Below are positions 45,189-53,014 of a stretch of DNA of 54,784 nucleotides, piece after piece. The DNA is taken from assembly GCA_017555085.1 (NCBI GenBank), contig JAFZHD010000047.1, positions 1 to 54,784 on the forward strand. Direction: 5' to 3'. The first letter of the stretch is position 1. The number at the start of each line of letters is the position of its first letter. This DNA is from Muribaculaceae bacterium. Its GTDB lineage: Bacteria > Bacteroidota > Bacteroidia > Bacteroidales > Muribaculaceae. Below the pieces are notes generated by a model, which did no database searches, was not told the origin of the DNA, and saw nothing but the letters and a program-made list of their open reading frames with translations. The position numbers were made by a program, and so were the translations under genes.

Positions 45189-45623
45189 TTACTCATCATT
45201 GATAGACAGCCCTAGACCTTGCATGTACTCAATAGACTCATCAACAAAGTTCTTGCTCTTATGATGCCTCTTTTGATTTTTTATATAGTTTTCTATCATC
45301 GGCATTTCATTCGGAGAATAAGAGAAAGCCCCATATCCAGAGTTCCAACCATAAAAAGCCGGGAAATTCGGATTGTCTTTAAGCATTTTGCTTGTGCATG
45401 CTTTTACATCCCTGACAAATTCTGAGACCGACACATTAGGAGGAATAGAGACAAGAATATGTAAGTGGTCGGGCATACCACCGAGACAATACAAATGATA
45501 CTGTTTGTTTTTCATATATGCAGCGATATAGGCATATAGTTCCGCTTCATGTGCCTCAACAATCGCAGGCACACTATTTTTCGTGCGAAAGACGATGTGA
45601 TAAATCAATTTTGCAAAACTCAT
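45189..45623 (-). CDS. REP-associated tyrosine transposase-like protein (IS200/IS605 TnpA family)
   Basis: A 144-residue HUH Y1 nuclease-like protein. The HUH motif is PDHLHILVSIP (His53, His55), and the likely nucleophile is Tyr113 in ENYIKNQKRHH. The N-terminus MSFAKLIYHIVFRTKNSVPA is typical of TnpA-like proteins. Such enzymes cut and join single-stranded DNA at hairpins. Full IS200 elements have close subterminal hairpins at each end; here the gene instead lies within long REP-like arrays, which suggests a RAYT role. It ends 1-2 bases from a repeat unit. The gene looks intact. Confidence 0.8.
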   Translation of the reverse strand: MSFAKLIYHIVFRTKNSVPAIVEAHEAELYAYIAAYMKNKQYHLYCLGGMPDHLHILVSIPPNVSVSEFVRDVKACTSKMLKDNPNFPAFYGWNSGYGAFSYSPNEMPMIENYIKNQKRHHKSKNFVDESIEYMQGLGLSINDE

Positions 45624-45748
45624 GGTAGTAGCATTTTTGCAAATATACCAATTTTTCTTCTCGATACTATATACATGCCTGCATAAAAAGCACCGTACGG
45701 CAAAAAATCGCCCGACGAAGTGAATTACAACCGCTTTTGCGTATCGTA

Positions 45749-45907
45749 TCGCACCCTACGGGAGCCTGACGCGACTCCCTCCAATAACCCACAGTTTCGC
45801 TTTGCTCCACAATGGGTTATTAATCTCGCACCCTTACGGGTGCATTCCTACGCGCAATCTCAACCGAACAAAGCATCTGCCACAATCTAATCACCCGCAG
45901 GGTGAGA
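45749..45907 (+). repeat. Right direct-repeat module with REP-like hairpins
   Basis: It repeats the left module part for part: CGCACCCTACGGGAGC; a hairpin at 45783-45821 with AATAACCCA/TGGGTTATT; CGCACCCTTACGGGTGC; AATCACCCGCAGGGTGAG. Bases 45624-45748 between the gene and the module hold no gene. Confidence 0.75.
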
Positions 45908-46103
45908 ATAACAATAACCGTGGTTGAGCGTAGCGAGCCCACGGACAATACAATGCGAGTAACAGCTCCCATAGGGTGCGATTGTCGCTATCTATCTCAC
46001 TTGTAGCTCCACAAAGTGGTGCGATAACAATAACCGATTGCAAGCGTAGCGCAGCTGTCGGTTATCATGTGATAACCAACGGCTCCCGTAGGGTGCGATT
46101 ATA
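45908..46103 (+). repeat. Variant REP-like unit and a fourth 129-type unit
   Basis: At 45908-46005 a variant unit has a new stem CCGTGG/CCCACGG around GAGCGTAGCGAG. At 46006-46103 GCTCCACAAAGTGG and the AGCGTAGCGCAG hairpin return as in 44828-45187, same orientation. Bases 46104-46247 hold the ilvE leader with no clear structure. Confidence 0.75.
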
Positions 46104-46247
46104 CAGCAATACTTATACCCACAAAGTCATAGCAATCATCTACTGAATTTCCACTTTAATCAACATCTTGTAAAGATTATAGCAAAAAAATTATTTATTT
46201 GAATTTTTATTACTAATTTCGCATCATAATATCAAAACCGTAACATT

Positions 46248-47270
46248 ATGACACAAGAATTAGACTGGGCCAACCTATCATTTGGCTACATTCCCACCGA
46301 CTACAATGTCAGATGCTATTTCAAAGATGGCAAATGGGGCGAAATCGAAGCCTCTCAATCTGAATCAATCAATATACACATTGCCGCTACCGCTCTTCAC
46401 TATGGTCAGGAAATCTTTGAAGGCCTCAAAGCTTTCCGCGGCAAAGACGGCAAAGTGAGAGTGTTCCGCCTCGAAGAAAACGCCAAACGCATCATTGAGT
46501 CGGCAAAAGGTATCATGATGGAGCCCATTCCCGTGGAATTATTCTGCGAAATGGTTAAAAAAGTAGTGAAACTCAACGAACGCTTTGTGCCTCCCTATGG
46601 CAGCGGCGCATCACTCTATATCCGCCCCCTCGAAATCGGCACATCGGCACAGGTGGGTGTTAAACCGTCAGAAGAATACTTGTTCTTGATTCTTGTAACT
46701 CCCGTTGGACCTTATTTCAAAGGCGGTTTCCGTCCCACAAACATCTGCATCATGCGCGAGTTTGACCGCGTGGCTCCCAAAGGCACCGGCCGTTGGAAAG
46801 TGGGTGGCAACTATGCAGCAAGTCTCGAAGCCGGTCACAAAGCCCACAGCATGGGTTACTCGGCTGTGCTTTATCTTGACCCCAAAGAAAAGAAATATAT
46901 CGACGAATGTGGTCCCGCCAACTTCTTTGCTATCAAAGACGGCAAATACATCACTCCCGCATCTGAATCAATTCTTCCCTCTATCACCAACATGAGCCTC
47001 AAACAATTGGCTCGCGACATGGGCATTGAGGTTGAAGAACGCCACATTCCCATCGAAGAACTTGAATTTATTCAAGAAGCAGCCGCTTGTGGCACTGCTG
47101 CCGTTGCATCGCCCATCGGCGAAATCCACGACATTGACACCGACAAGAAATATGTTGTGTCAAAAGACGGCAACCCCGGTCCCATCACAACTGCCCTCTA
47201 CAACAAACTTCGCGGCATTCAACTCGGCGAAGAAGAGGACATTCACGGCTGGAACACAGTTATCGAATAA
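46248..47270 (+). CDS. ilvE: Branched-chain amino-acid aminotransferase
   Basis: It makes valine, isoleucine and leucine from their 2-oxo acids with glutamate and pyridoxal phosphate. The protein has 340 residues and class IV fold. Seen: HYGQEIFEGLKAFRG, IRPLEIGTSAQVGV, and KVGGNYAASLEAGHKAHSMG with the likely PLP Lys and the downstream CGPANFF. It lies apart from the ilv operon, about 12 kb away in this window, in the opposite direction. A hairpin terminator follows. Confidence 0.92.
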   Translation: MTQELDWANLSFGYIPTDYNVRCYFKDGKWGEIEASQSESINIHIAATALHYGQEIFEGLKAFRGKDGKVRVFRLEENAKRIIESAKGIMMEPIPVELFCEMVKKVVKLNERFVPPYGSGASLYIRPLEIGTSAQVGVKPSEEYLFLILVTPVGPYFKGGFRPTNICIMREFDRVAPKGTGRWKVGGNYAASLEAGHKAHSMGYSAVLYLDPKEKKYIDECGPANFFAIKDGKYITPASESILPSITNMSLKQLARDMGIEVEERHIPIEELEFIQEAAACGTAAVASPIGEIHDIDTDKKYVVSKDGNPGPITTALYNKLRGIQLGEEEDIHGWNTVIE

Positions 47271-47307
47271 CATCACTATCGGCCCGCGCCGATAAGCCAA
47301 TCAAACC

Positions 47308-47355
47308 ACAGGTTCTATCTCGCCGCCACACGGCTGCAATAGAACCTGTTTTATT
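47308..47355 (+). terminator. Terminator after ilvE
   Basis: ACAGGTTCTAT and ATAGAACCTGT form an 11-bp stem around a CCG/CGG inner pair and are followed by TTTATT. It ends just before the HD-domain gene. Confidence 0.75.
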
Positions 47356-47366
47356 ACACGCCCACA

Positions 47367-47906
47367 ATGCATCACGCAATAATCGACAAATACTATCCGC
47401 AAGGCAGCACCGGCCGCGACATTTTTATGCGCCACTCGTCGCAAGTTGCCGCCAAAGCCCTTGCCGTGGCTCGCGACTGCGGCCTCGACATTGATGCCGC
47501 CGAGATAGAGACAGCAGCCATGCTACACGACATAGGCATCTGCCTCACAAACGCGCCATCAATAGGATGCAACGGCACCGAGCCATACATTTGCCACGGA
47601 ATACTCGGAGCACAACTGCTGCGAGACGAAAACATGCCCGAGATATATGCCCGCGTAGCCGAGCGACACACCGGCGCCGGACTCACCGTTAACGACATCG
47701 ACAGTCAGCAGTTGCCCCTGCCGCGCATCGACCTTCTGCCCGAAACTCTGCTTGAACGCCTCATTTGCTATGCCGACAAATTCTACTCAAAAAGCGGCGA
47801 CATGCAAGAAAAAAGCATCGAGTCGGTTCGCCGCTCCATGCAACGCCACGGCCAAGCCACCTATGAGCGTTGGCTCGCCCTCGAACAAGAATTTGGCGCA
47901 CTATAA
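47367..47906 (+). CDS. HD-domain phosphohydrolase
   Basis: A soluble protein of 179 residues with an HD metal site: MLHDIGI (residues about 51-57), a preceding His in RHSSQVAAKALAVA and a later CHGILGAQLLRDE and AERHTGAG. HD proteins hydrolyse phosphate esters, often of nucleotides; the exact substrate is unknown. Its last 6 bases overlap the end of the opposing thioredoxin gene. Confidence 0.8.
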   Translation: MHHAIIDKYYPQGSTGRDIFMRHSSQVAAKALAVARDCGLDIDAAEIETAAMLHDIGICLTNAPSIGCNGTEPYICHGILGAQLLRDENMPEIYARVAERHTGAGLTVNDIDSQQLPLPRIDLLPETLLERLICYADKFYSKSGDMQEKSIESVRRSMQRHGQATYERWLALEQEFGAL

Positions 47907-48197
47907 CATCTCCTTGATTTTGCCCTCAATATCGGCCGCCGAGCGCAGTCCGCTTGCACGCCACACAGTGCGCCCATCCTTAAACAGTACAAGCGTGGGA
48001 ATGGCACTGACACGATAAACAGCCGCAAGTTCGCGGTCGTGCTCAACATCAATTTTCAGCACATTCAGTTTATCGCCATAGTCAGCCTTAATCTTGTCAA
48101 TAATGGGAGCCTGCATTTGGCACGGACCACACCATCGTGCATAAAAATCGACCAAAGTTGGCTTTGATTGACTAATAGTTTGCTCAAAATTTGTCAT
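47901..48197 (-). CDS. trxA: Thioredoxin
   Basis: A cytoplasmic disulfide reductase of 98 residues. The active site WCGPCQM is at about residues 22-28 in VDFYARWCGPCQMQAPIID, and the conserved cis-proline occurs in VSAIPTLVLFKDG. It is complete. It converges on the HD gene and diverges from dapA. It could supply electrons to the arsC-like reductase, as it would to other targets, but this is only a general link. Confidence 0.9.
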   Translation of the reverse strand: MTNFEQTISQSKPTLVDFYARWCGPCQMQAPIIDKIKADYGDKLNVLKIDVEHDRELAAVYRVSAIPTLVLFKDGRTVWRASGLRSAADIEGKIKEML

Positions 48198-48253
48198 ATT
48201 GTCAGTTTTTTAGTGAAATCAGTGATATAATAACATCAAGATGCGCCCATTTG

Positions 48254-48285
48254 TTTGCAACCTCAAAAATTTATGATTAAATTTG
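48254..48285 (+). promoter_or_regulatory. dapA promoter
   Basis: TTTG at 48254-48257, a 20-base spacer and TAAATTTG at 48278-48285, a full match to the Bacteroidetes consensus. The dapA ATG lies 22 bases downstream. Confidence 0.75.
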
Positions 48286-48307
48286 CATCTCATTTCCAAA
48301 ACACCAC

Positions 48308-49192
48308 ATGGCACGAATAAACTTAAAAGGAATGGGGGTTGCACTTATTACCCCATTCAAACAAGACAAATCTATCGACTTTGACGCATTAGCCCGTTTG
48401 CTTGAATACCAAATCAAAAGCGGAGTTGACTATCTCGTCGTGTTGGGAACAACAGCCGAGACAGCCACCCTATCGGCAAAAGAAAAGCAGCAAGTCAAAG
48501 ACTTCATCGTAGAACGCGTAGCAGCACGCGTGCCGTTGGTAATTGGTATCGGCGGCAACAACACCATGGCATTGGTCGAAGAATTGCAAACAAGCGACCT
48601 CAGCCCATTTAGCGCAGTGCTATCGGTAGTACCCTACTACAACAAGCCCTCGCAGGAAGGCATCTATCAGCACTATCGCGCCATCGCCGAAGCATCTCCC
48701 CTGCCCGTCATCCTCTACAATGTTCCCGGCCGCACAGGCGTCAATATGACAGCCGAAACCACATTGCGCCTCGCCCGTGAGTTCCCCAACATCATCGGCA
48801 TCAAAGAAGCATCGGGCAACATCACACAAATGGACGACATCATCAAAAACAAACGCGAAGACTTCCTCGTAATCTCTGGCGACGACGGCATCACATTTCC
48901 CCTCATCACCCTTGGTGCAGTGGGCGTAATATCGGTAATTGGCAACGCCTTCCCCAAAGAATTCTCAAAAATGGTGCGCCTCGCCCTCAACGGCGACTTT
49001 GAGAAATCGTTGCTCATTCACCACCGATTTACCGAACTGTTCAGCCTGCTCTTTGTTGACGGCAATCCCGCAGGCGTAAAATGCTTGCTCAACGCTATGG
49101 GATATATCGAAAACGAACTGCGATTGCCACTGGTTCCGACACGCATCACAACCTACGAAAAAATTCGCCGCGTCCTCGACTCATTGAATTAA
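48308..49192 (+). CDS. dapA: 4-hydroxy-tetrahydrodipicolinate synthase
   Basis: It condenses pyruvate with aspartate semialdehyde on the way to lysine and diaminopimelate. The protein has 294 residues. It has the N-terminal GVALITPFKQDKSIDFDAL, the catalytic Tyr in VILYNVPGRTGVN and the Schiff-base Lys in IIGIKEASGNI, with the later SGDDGITFPLITLG. It is a single gene with its own promoter. Confidence 0.95.
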   Translation: MARINLKGMGVALITPFKQDKSIDFDALARLLEYQIKSGVDYLVVLGTTAETATLSAKEKQQVKDFIVERVAARVPLVIGIGGNNTMALVEELQTSDLSPFSAVLSVVPYYNKPSQEGIYQHYRAIAEASPLPVILYNVPGRTGVNMTAETTLRLAREFPNIIGIKEASGNITQMDDIIKNKREDFLVISGDDGITFPLITLGAVGVISVIGNAFPKEFSKMVRLALNGDFEKSLLIHHRFTELFSLLFVDGNPAGVKCLLNAMGYIENELRLPLVPTRITTYEKIRRVLDSLN

Positions 49193-49204
49193 ACAACAAA
49201 AATA

Positions 49205-49235
49205 TTGTCAAAGTCAAAGGAAATCACTACCTTTG
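49205..49235 (+). promoter_or_regulatory. tRNA-Arg promoter
   Basis: TTGT at 49205-49208, 19 bases and TACCTTTG at 49228-49235, a match to TAnnTTTG; the tRNA begins about 48 bases on. Confidence 0.6.
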
Positions 49236-49282
49236 CACAACCAAAACGATTGAGCCATAAATTTTATGGCTTGAAGAAAGAT

Positions 49283-49359
49283 GGTCCAGTAGCTCAGCTG
49301 GATAGAGCAACAGCCTTCTAAGCTGTGGGTCGTGGGTTCGAATCCCGCCTGGATCACCA
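49283..49359 (+). tRNA. tRNA-Arg (anticodon TCT)
   Basis: A complete cloverleaf: acceptor GGTCCAG with CTGGATC (one G-T pair), D stem GCTC/GAGC, anticodon stem ACAGC/GCTGT with loop CTTCTAA giving TCT, T arm GTGGG-TTCGAAT-CCCGC, and an encoded CCA end. It reads AGA and AGG. A terminator follows. Confidence 0.95.
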
Positions 49360-49368
49360 CCTTTCACG

Positions 49369-49400
49369 AAAAAGGAACTGAAAAGTTCCTTTTTTTGTTT
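49369..49400 (+). terminator. Terminator after the tRNA
   Basis: AAAAAGGAACT and AGTTCCTTTTT form an 11-bp stem with a GAAA loop, continuing into a T run. Confidence 0.8.
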
Positions 49401-49472
49401 TATAGCCAAAATAATGTGCTAATTTTGTAGGTGTATTGTGTTTGATATTTTTTTGAAACGAAAGGTGTTACA

Positions 49473-49877
49473 ATGAATTTGCGACGGGTTATATTAATTT
49501 TGTTTTTGACATTGTTTTGCCGAGTCTATGCTCTTGATGTGGACTCGATATGCCCGTTGCCTAAAATTGAATTTGAATGTCGTGAATTTGATTTGGGTGA
49601 GGTGTCGCTATCAACAGACTCGGTTAAATCATGTGAATTTGTGTTTGTCAATTCCGGTACTTCTGATTTGGTAATATTAAATGTGGCAACCGGTTGCGGT
49701 TGCACGAAAACCTCATATACAAAGGAGGCAATAAAGCCTCAATCAAAAGGAAGCATTAGTGTGATGTATAATGCTTCGAGACAAAGAAAAGGGCCATTCA
49801 GAAAATCGATAACGGTATTTTCGAATGACCCAAGAAGATATGTAAGGTTTTTTATGTATGGAACTGTGGTTGATTAA
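49473..49877 (+). CDS. DUF1573 exported protein
   Basis: A 134-residue protein with an N-terminal signal peptide (about residues 1-20). The rest is an Ig-like DUF1573 domain: IEFECREFDLGEVSLSTDSV, FVFVNSGTSDLVILNVATGC and the twin-cysteine GCGCTKTSY, then ISVMYNASRQRKGPFRKS. Proteins of this type are common in Bacteroidetes and are thought to act outside the cytoplasm; the role is unknown. Its codons are more AT-rich than those of dapA and the ilv genes. It ends 6 bases from the opposing sensor kinase gene. Confidence 0.8.
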   Translation: MNLRRVILILFLTLFCRVYALDVDSICPLPKIEFECREFDLGEVSLSTDSVKSCEFVFVNSGTSDLVILNVATGCGCTKTSYTKEAIKPQSKGSISVMYNASRQRKGPFRKSITVFSNDPRRYVRFFMYGTVVD

Positions 49878-49883
49878 CCTTTG

Positions 49884-52697
49884 TTAGTTAGGCATTTTGC
49901 GATATTGGGTAGGCGTGATGCCATACAACATCTTGAATGCTCGTGTGAAGTTACTATTCTCTTCGTAGCCACATTTGTAAGCGACTTCGGCTATTGTGTA
50001 ATCTTTGTTGGAATCAAGCAACTGCTTTGCTCGCAACATTCTCACTTGCAAGATATATTTAGAGATGTTGTCTCCAGTGATTGCATTTATCTTGCGATTT
50101 AATTGTCGTGATGTCATGTTCAAACTTTCAGCCAAATCGTTGATGTTGACGCTTTGTGTAGCCATTTGTGCATGAGTCAAATCTATAACCTTATTCAAGA
50201 ATACTTGATCGTTAGTAGATAGTTTTTCTGTAGAAACCGAGTCCTTGGCTGAGTTTCGGGTATAATTTTCTTGCAGTAATTTGCGACGTTCAAGCAAAGA
50301 ATTGATAGTAACATTCAGTTCTTCGGCATTGAATGGCTTGTATAAATAAGCATCTGCACCCGATTTTATGCCTTCAATCTTGTCGTATTCTTCGGCTTTT
50401 GCCGAAATTATGATGATAGGTATGTGACACAATATATCTGATTCTCTTATTTTATCACACATCTCAATACCATCCATTTCGGGCATCATAATATCGGTGA
50501 TAATTACATCGGGCACTATTTGCAAAGCTTTTTCCAATCCTTCGCGACCATTCTGAGCATAATAGATATTTGCGTTGTTAATTACTGAGCCGATGAAAGA
50601 TGACACATCATTATTATCCTCAACAATCAATATGCGAGTGAGAGTGTCGTCATCTATTTCAACAGATTCAGCTTCATCGCCGTCGGTGACGAATATATCA
50701 TTTACTGCCGGCAATTCATTCAACGACACAACTTGATTGACTGTGTGTGATATCGGTAAATTGACTGTAAACTTTGTCCCGTTATTTTCCCCGCTTTCCA
50801 CCGCAACCGTTCCGTTCATTGCTTCCACTAATTGCTTGACAAGTGAAAGTCCGATACCTGTACCCATTGAGCGCGAATTGGAATTGCCTTGATAAAACGC
50901 ATCGAAGATATAAGGCAAATCATGTGTAGAAATGCCACAGCCATTGTCTTGCACAGTGAGAATAAAACGCTTGTTTTTAGTCGCAGTGCTGATTGTTACC
51001 TGACCATTGGCAGGTGTGAATTTTATAGCATTTGAAATGAGATTGCCCACAATCTTTGTGATGTAATCGGGGATAAAATCCATTTCGACCGATTTTTCTT
51101 GGGGCTTAAATCGGTATTCTATATTCTTGCGATTAGCCAACACCTTGGCTCCTTCAAATATCAAATGAATGTATCCGATGATATCTCCGTGTTGATATTC
51201 GCTATGCGACACACTTGATTTCAGCTTTGATACATCTAAAATCTGATTTATGAGCAAAAGCAAGTTATGACCTTGACGGGAAATTGTTTCTCCGATTGAT
51301 TTCAAATTTTCAACACTTTCGTTGCCGGCTATGCGTTCGGCCAATCCGATAATAACCGTCAGAGGAGTGCGAAATTCATGTGTGATGTTAGTAAAGAACG
51401 AACTACGCATATTATCAACCTGTTTCATAACAGCCTGTTCGCGTTTTTTAATCTTCAACAAATACATCAACATACCAACTCCTATAATAAGCAACAACAA
51501 AATCACAACGAGTGAAATGATAATGACATTACGCAATTGTCGCTCACTATTAAACCTATTATTGATAGTATCGATTTCTTGCTGACGTCGTTGGTATTCA
51601 TATTTTACACGTTCGTTTTGCACCGAAATGAGATTTTGCTGATTGAGAACACTATCGTTATAAGTTTTACTCAAACGATATGCTTTATATGCTTTATCGG
51701 TGTTGCCCGTTTTATCGTAAATTATAGAATACAGACCATAAATTGAAGCCAAGCGGTCGAGTGAACGGCCATCAGTAGCCTTTTGATTGGCTTTATCAAG
51801 TAATTGCAACGCCTTGGCATAATTGTTTTGCTCAATATAAATGTCAACCAACGCAAGGCAGAAATTGAGCCAATGCCACGAGTCAATTTTGTATTCCATT
51901 TGGTAGGCTTTTTCATATTCGGCAATAGCCTTATCAATCTCGCCTTCTCTTTCATAAAGGTTACCAAAATGACCATGGCAAAGCGAAATACCCAATTCCG
52001 ATTTCGCCTCGATATTCATCTCCATAGATTTGCGGTAGTACACCCATGCAGAGTCAAGCATATTTTCTTCTTCGAAAATTGCCCCAAGATTGGCATAATT
52101 GATGGCTTGTCCCAACGCACTATTCAATTCTCTTTCGCCGGCTAATGCTTTGCGGAAAACAGAGTCGGCTGTAGCATTGTCACCAATTCTCAAACTGATA
52201 TTACCAATTCCATTGAGTGAAACGACACGGTTTTTCTTTGAACGGTATGATTCTTTATCGCTATATTTTTCGCAAAGATTAAGCGCAGAAAAATGATATT
52301 TAGTAGCATCGTCAAGAATGCCCATTCGGCGATGATTGGTACCTATATTATTAAGGGCTTGTATCATTGCCGGCGTGTCACAAAGTTCAGAGGCAATCTT
52401 TAACTCAGCATCATGAATTTCTACAGCTTGAATAAATTTATTGTCTTCACGATAAGCTTGACCAAGATATTTCAATACTACCATTTCGCCAACAGTATTG
52501 TCGGTCTCTTGGTAAAATTGTCGGAGAGCGATTAGACTATCAATGGATGATTTATATCTACCAGCAATGCTATCTGCCCGATGTTTTTCCAAAGAAATAT
52601 CGTCGGTATTCAGTTTTGTCTGACACGAAAATAATTGAAAAACGAAACACAATGCAATAGCCACAGGAGTGGTAAAACCTCTGAATTTTTTCAACAT
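49884..52697 (-). CDS. Hybrid sensor histidine kinase/response regulator with TPR sensor and AraC output
   Basis: A 937-residue one-protein two-component system. The N-terminus is a lipobox-like signal (FQLFSC, about residue 25). Residues 40-370 form TPR repeats, a soluble sensor different from the beta-propeller sensor of classical hybrid two-component systems. A membrane helix lies near 393-413. The kinase follows with His440 in THEFRTPLTVIIGLAE, the N box GNLISNAIKFTP and the G box GTGIGLSLVKQLVEAM. The receiver has phospho-acceptor Asp735 in DVIITDIMMPEMDG. The AraC domain covers about residues 840-937 (NDLAESLNMTSRQLNRK). It probably controls the divergent surface-protein gene at 53015. 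Confidence 0.92.
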   Translation of the reverse strand: MLKKFRGFTTPVAIALCFVFQLFSCQTKLNTDDISLEKHRADSIAGRYKSSIDSLIALRQFYQETDNTVGEMVVLKYLGQAYREDNKFIQAVEIHDAELKIASELCDTPAMIQALNNIGTNHRRMGILDDATKYHFSALNLCEKYSDKESYRSKKNRVVSLNGIGNISLRIGDNATADSVFRKALAGERELNSALGQAINYANLGAIFEEENMLDSAWVYYRKSMEMNIEAKSELGISLCHGHFGNLYEREGEIDKAIAEYEKAYQMEYKIDSWHWLNFCLALVDIYIEQNNYAKALQLLDKANQKATDGRSLDRLASIYGLYSIIYDKTGNTDKAYKAYRLSKTYNDSVLNQQNLISVQNERVKYEYQRRQQEIDTINNRFNSERQLRNVIIISLVVILLLLIIGVGMLMYLLKIKKREQAVMKQVDNMRSSFFTNITHEFRTPLTVIIGLAERIAGNESVENLKSIGETISRQGHNLLLLINQILDVSKLKSSVSHSEYQHGDIIGYIHLIFEGAKVLANRKNIEYRFKPQEKSVEMDFIPDYITKIVGNLISNAIKFTPANGQVTISTATKNKRFILTVQDNGCGISTHDLPYIFDAFYQGNSNSRSMGTGIGLSLVKQLVEAMNGTVAVESGENNGTKFTVNLPISHTVNQVVSLNELPAVNDIFVTDGDEAESVEIDDDTLTRILIVEDNNDVSSFIGSVINNANIYYAQNGREGLEKALQIVPDVIITDIMMPEMDGIEMCDKIRESDILCHIPIIIISAKAEEYDKIEGIKSGADAYLYKPFNAEELNVTINSLLERRKLLQENYTRNSAKDSVSTEKLSTNDQVFLNKVIDLTHAQMATQSVNINDLAESLNMTSRQLNRKINAITGDNISKYILQVRMLRAKQLLDSNKDYTIAEVAYKCGYEENSNFTRAFKMLYGITPTQYRKMPN

Positions 52698-52715
52698 TTA
52701 ATAAAAAGTTATATA

Positions 52716-52912
52716 GTGATAAATCTAGTTTGCATTGCTTTTCTAAGCAAATTTAGCACAAAAATATGTGAAAAAGAAATTAAGATAGTCACATTTTATC
52801 ATGTCATTAAGCAAAATTTATCATTATAATCAATTGTATATCAGTCATATGATTTTTATAAATGGTAATTAATGATAAATAGAAAAAAGTAGAAATGTCC
52901 GATAATGATAAA
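52716..52912. promoter_or_regulatory. Oriented ATGATAAA motifs, candidate operators of the hybrid regulator
   Basis: TTTATCAT at 52795-52802 and 52817-52824 is followed by ATGATAAA at 52872-52879 and 52905-52912, with a weaker GTGATAAA at 52716-52723. The two pairs face each other. Within pairs the starts are 22 and 33 bases apart, near multiples of one helical turn. The spacer is otherwise AT-rich and holds no gene. Confidence 0.45.
52748..52779 (-). promoter_or_regulatory. Probable promoter of the hybrid regulator
   Basis: On the minus strand TTTC at 52776-52779, a 20-base spacer and TAAATTTG at 52748-52755; the start codon is about 50 bases away. Confidence 0.5.
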
Positions 52913-52954
52913 TTAAAGGCATATTAAGATAATGCGCGAGGGTGTGGTCAAACA

Positions 52955-52962
52955 TAAATTTG
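52955..52962 (+). promoter_or_regulatory. -7 box for the gene at 53015
   Basis: TAAATTTG lies 53 bases before the start codon and just downstream of the ATGATAAA motifs. No clear -33 box is seen, as expected if an activator helps the polymerase. Confidence 0.5.
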
Positions 52963-53014
52963 TAAGACATTAATAAAATTGAGCAATTAGTACAAACCAA
53001 ATATAAAATCGTTT

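Larger units (their letters stand above)
44634..46103. mobile_element. REP/RAYT-like island
   Basis: A Y1 transposase-like gene (45189-45623) sits between arrays of short palindromic repeats on both sides. The left and right arrays repeat one another in direct orientation (44634-44791 and 45749-45907). The plan resembles REP-associated tyrosine transposase loci described in gammaproteobacteria. No other copies lie in this window. Confidence 0.7.

Noticed and set aside
44828..46103. Possible CRISPR array
   Set aside because: Units are 129 bp with no unique spacers and no cas gene is near; a REP-like array explains them better.
49227..49409. Antisense frame reading GGIRTHDPQLRR
   Set aside because: This is the familiar false translation of the complementary strand of a tRNA; the tRNA itself is called.
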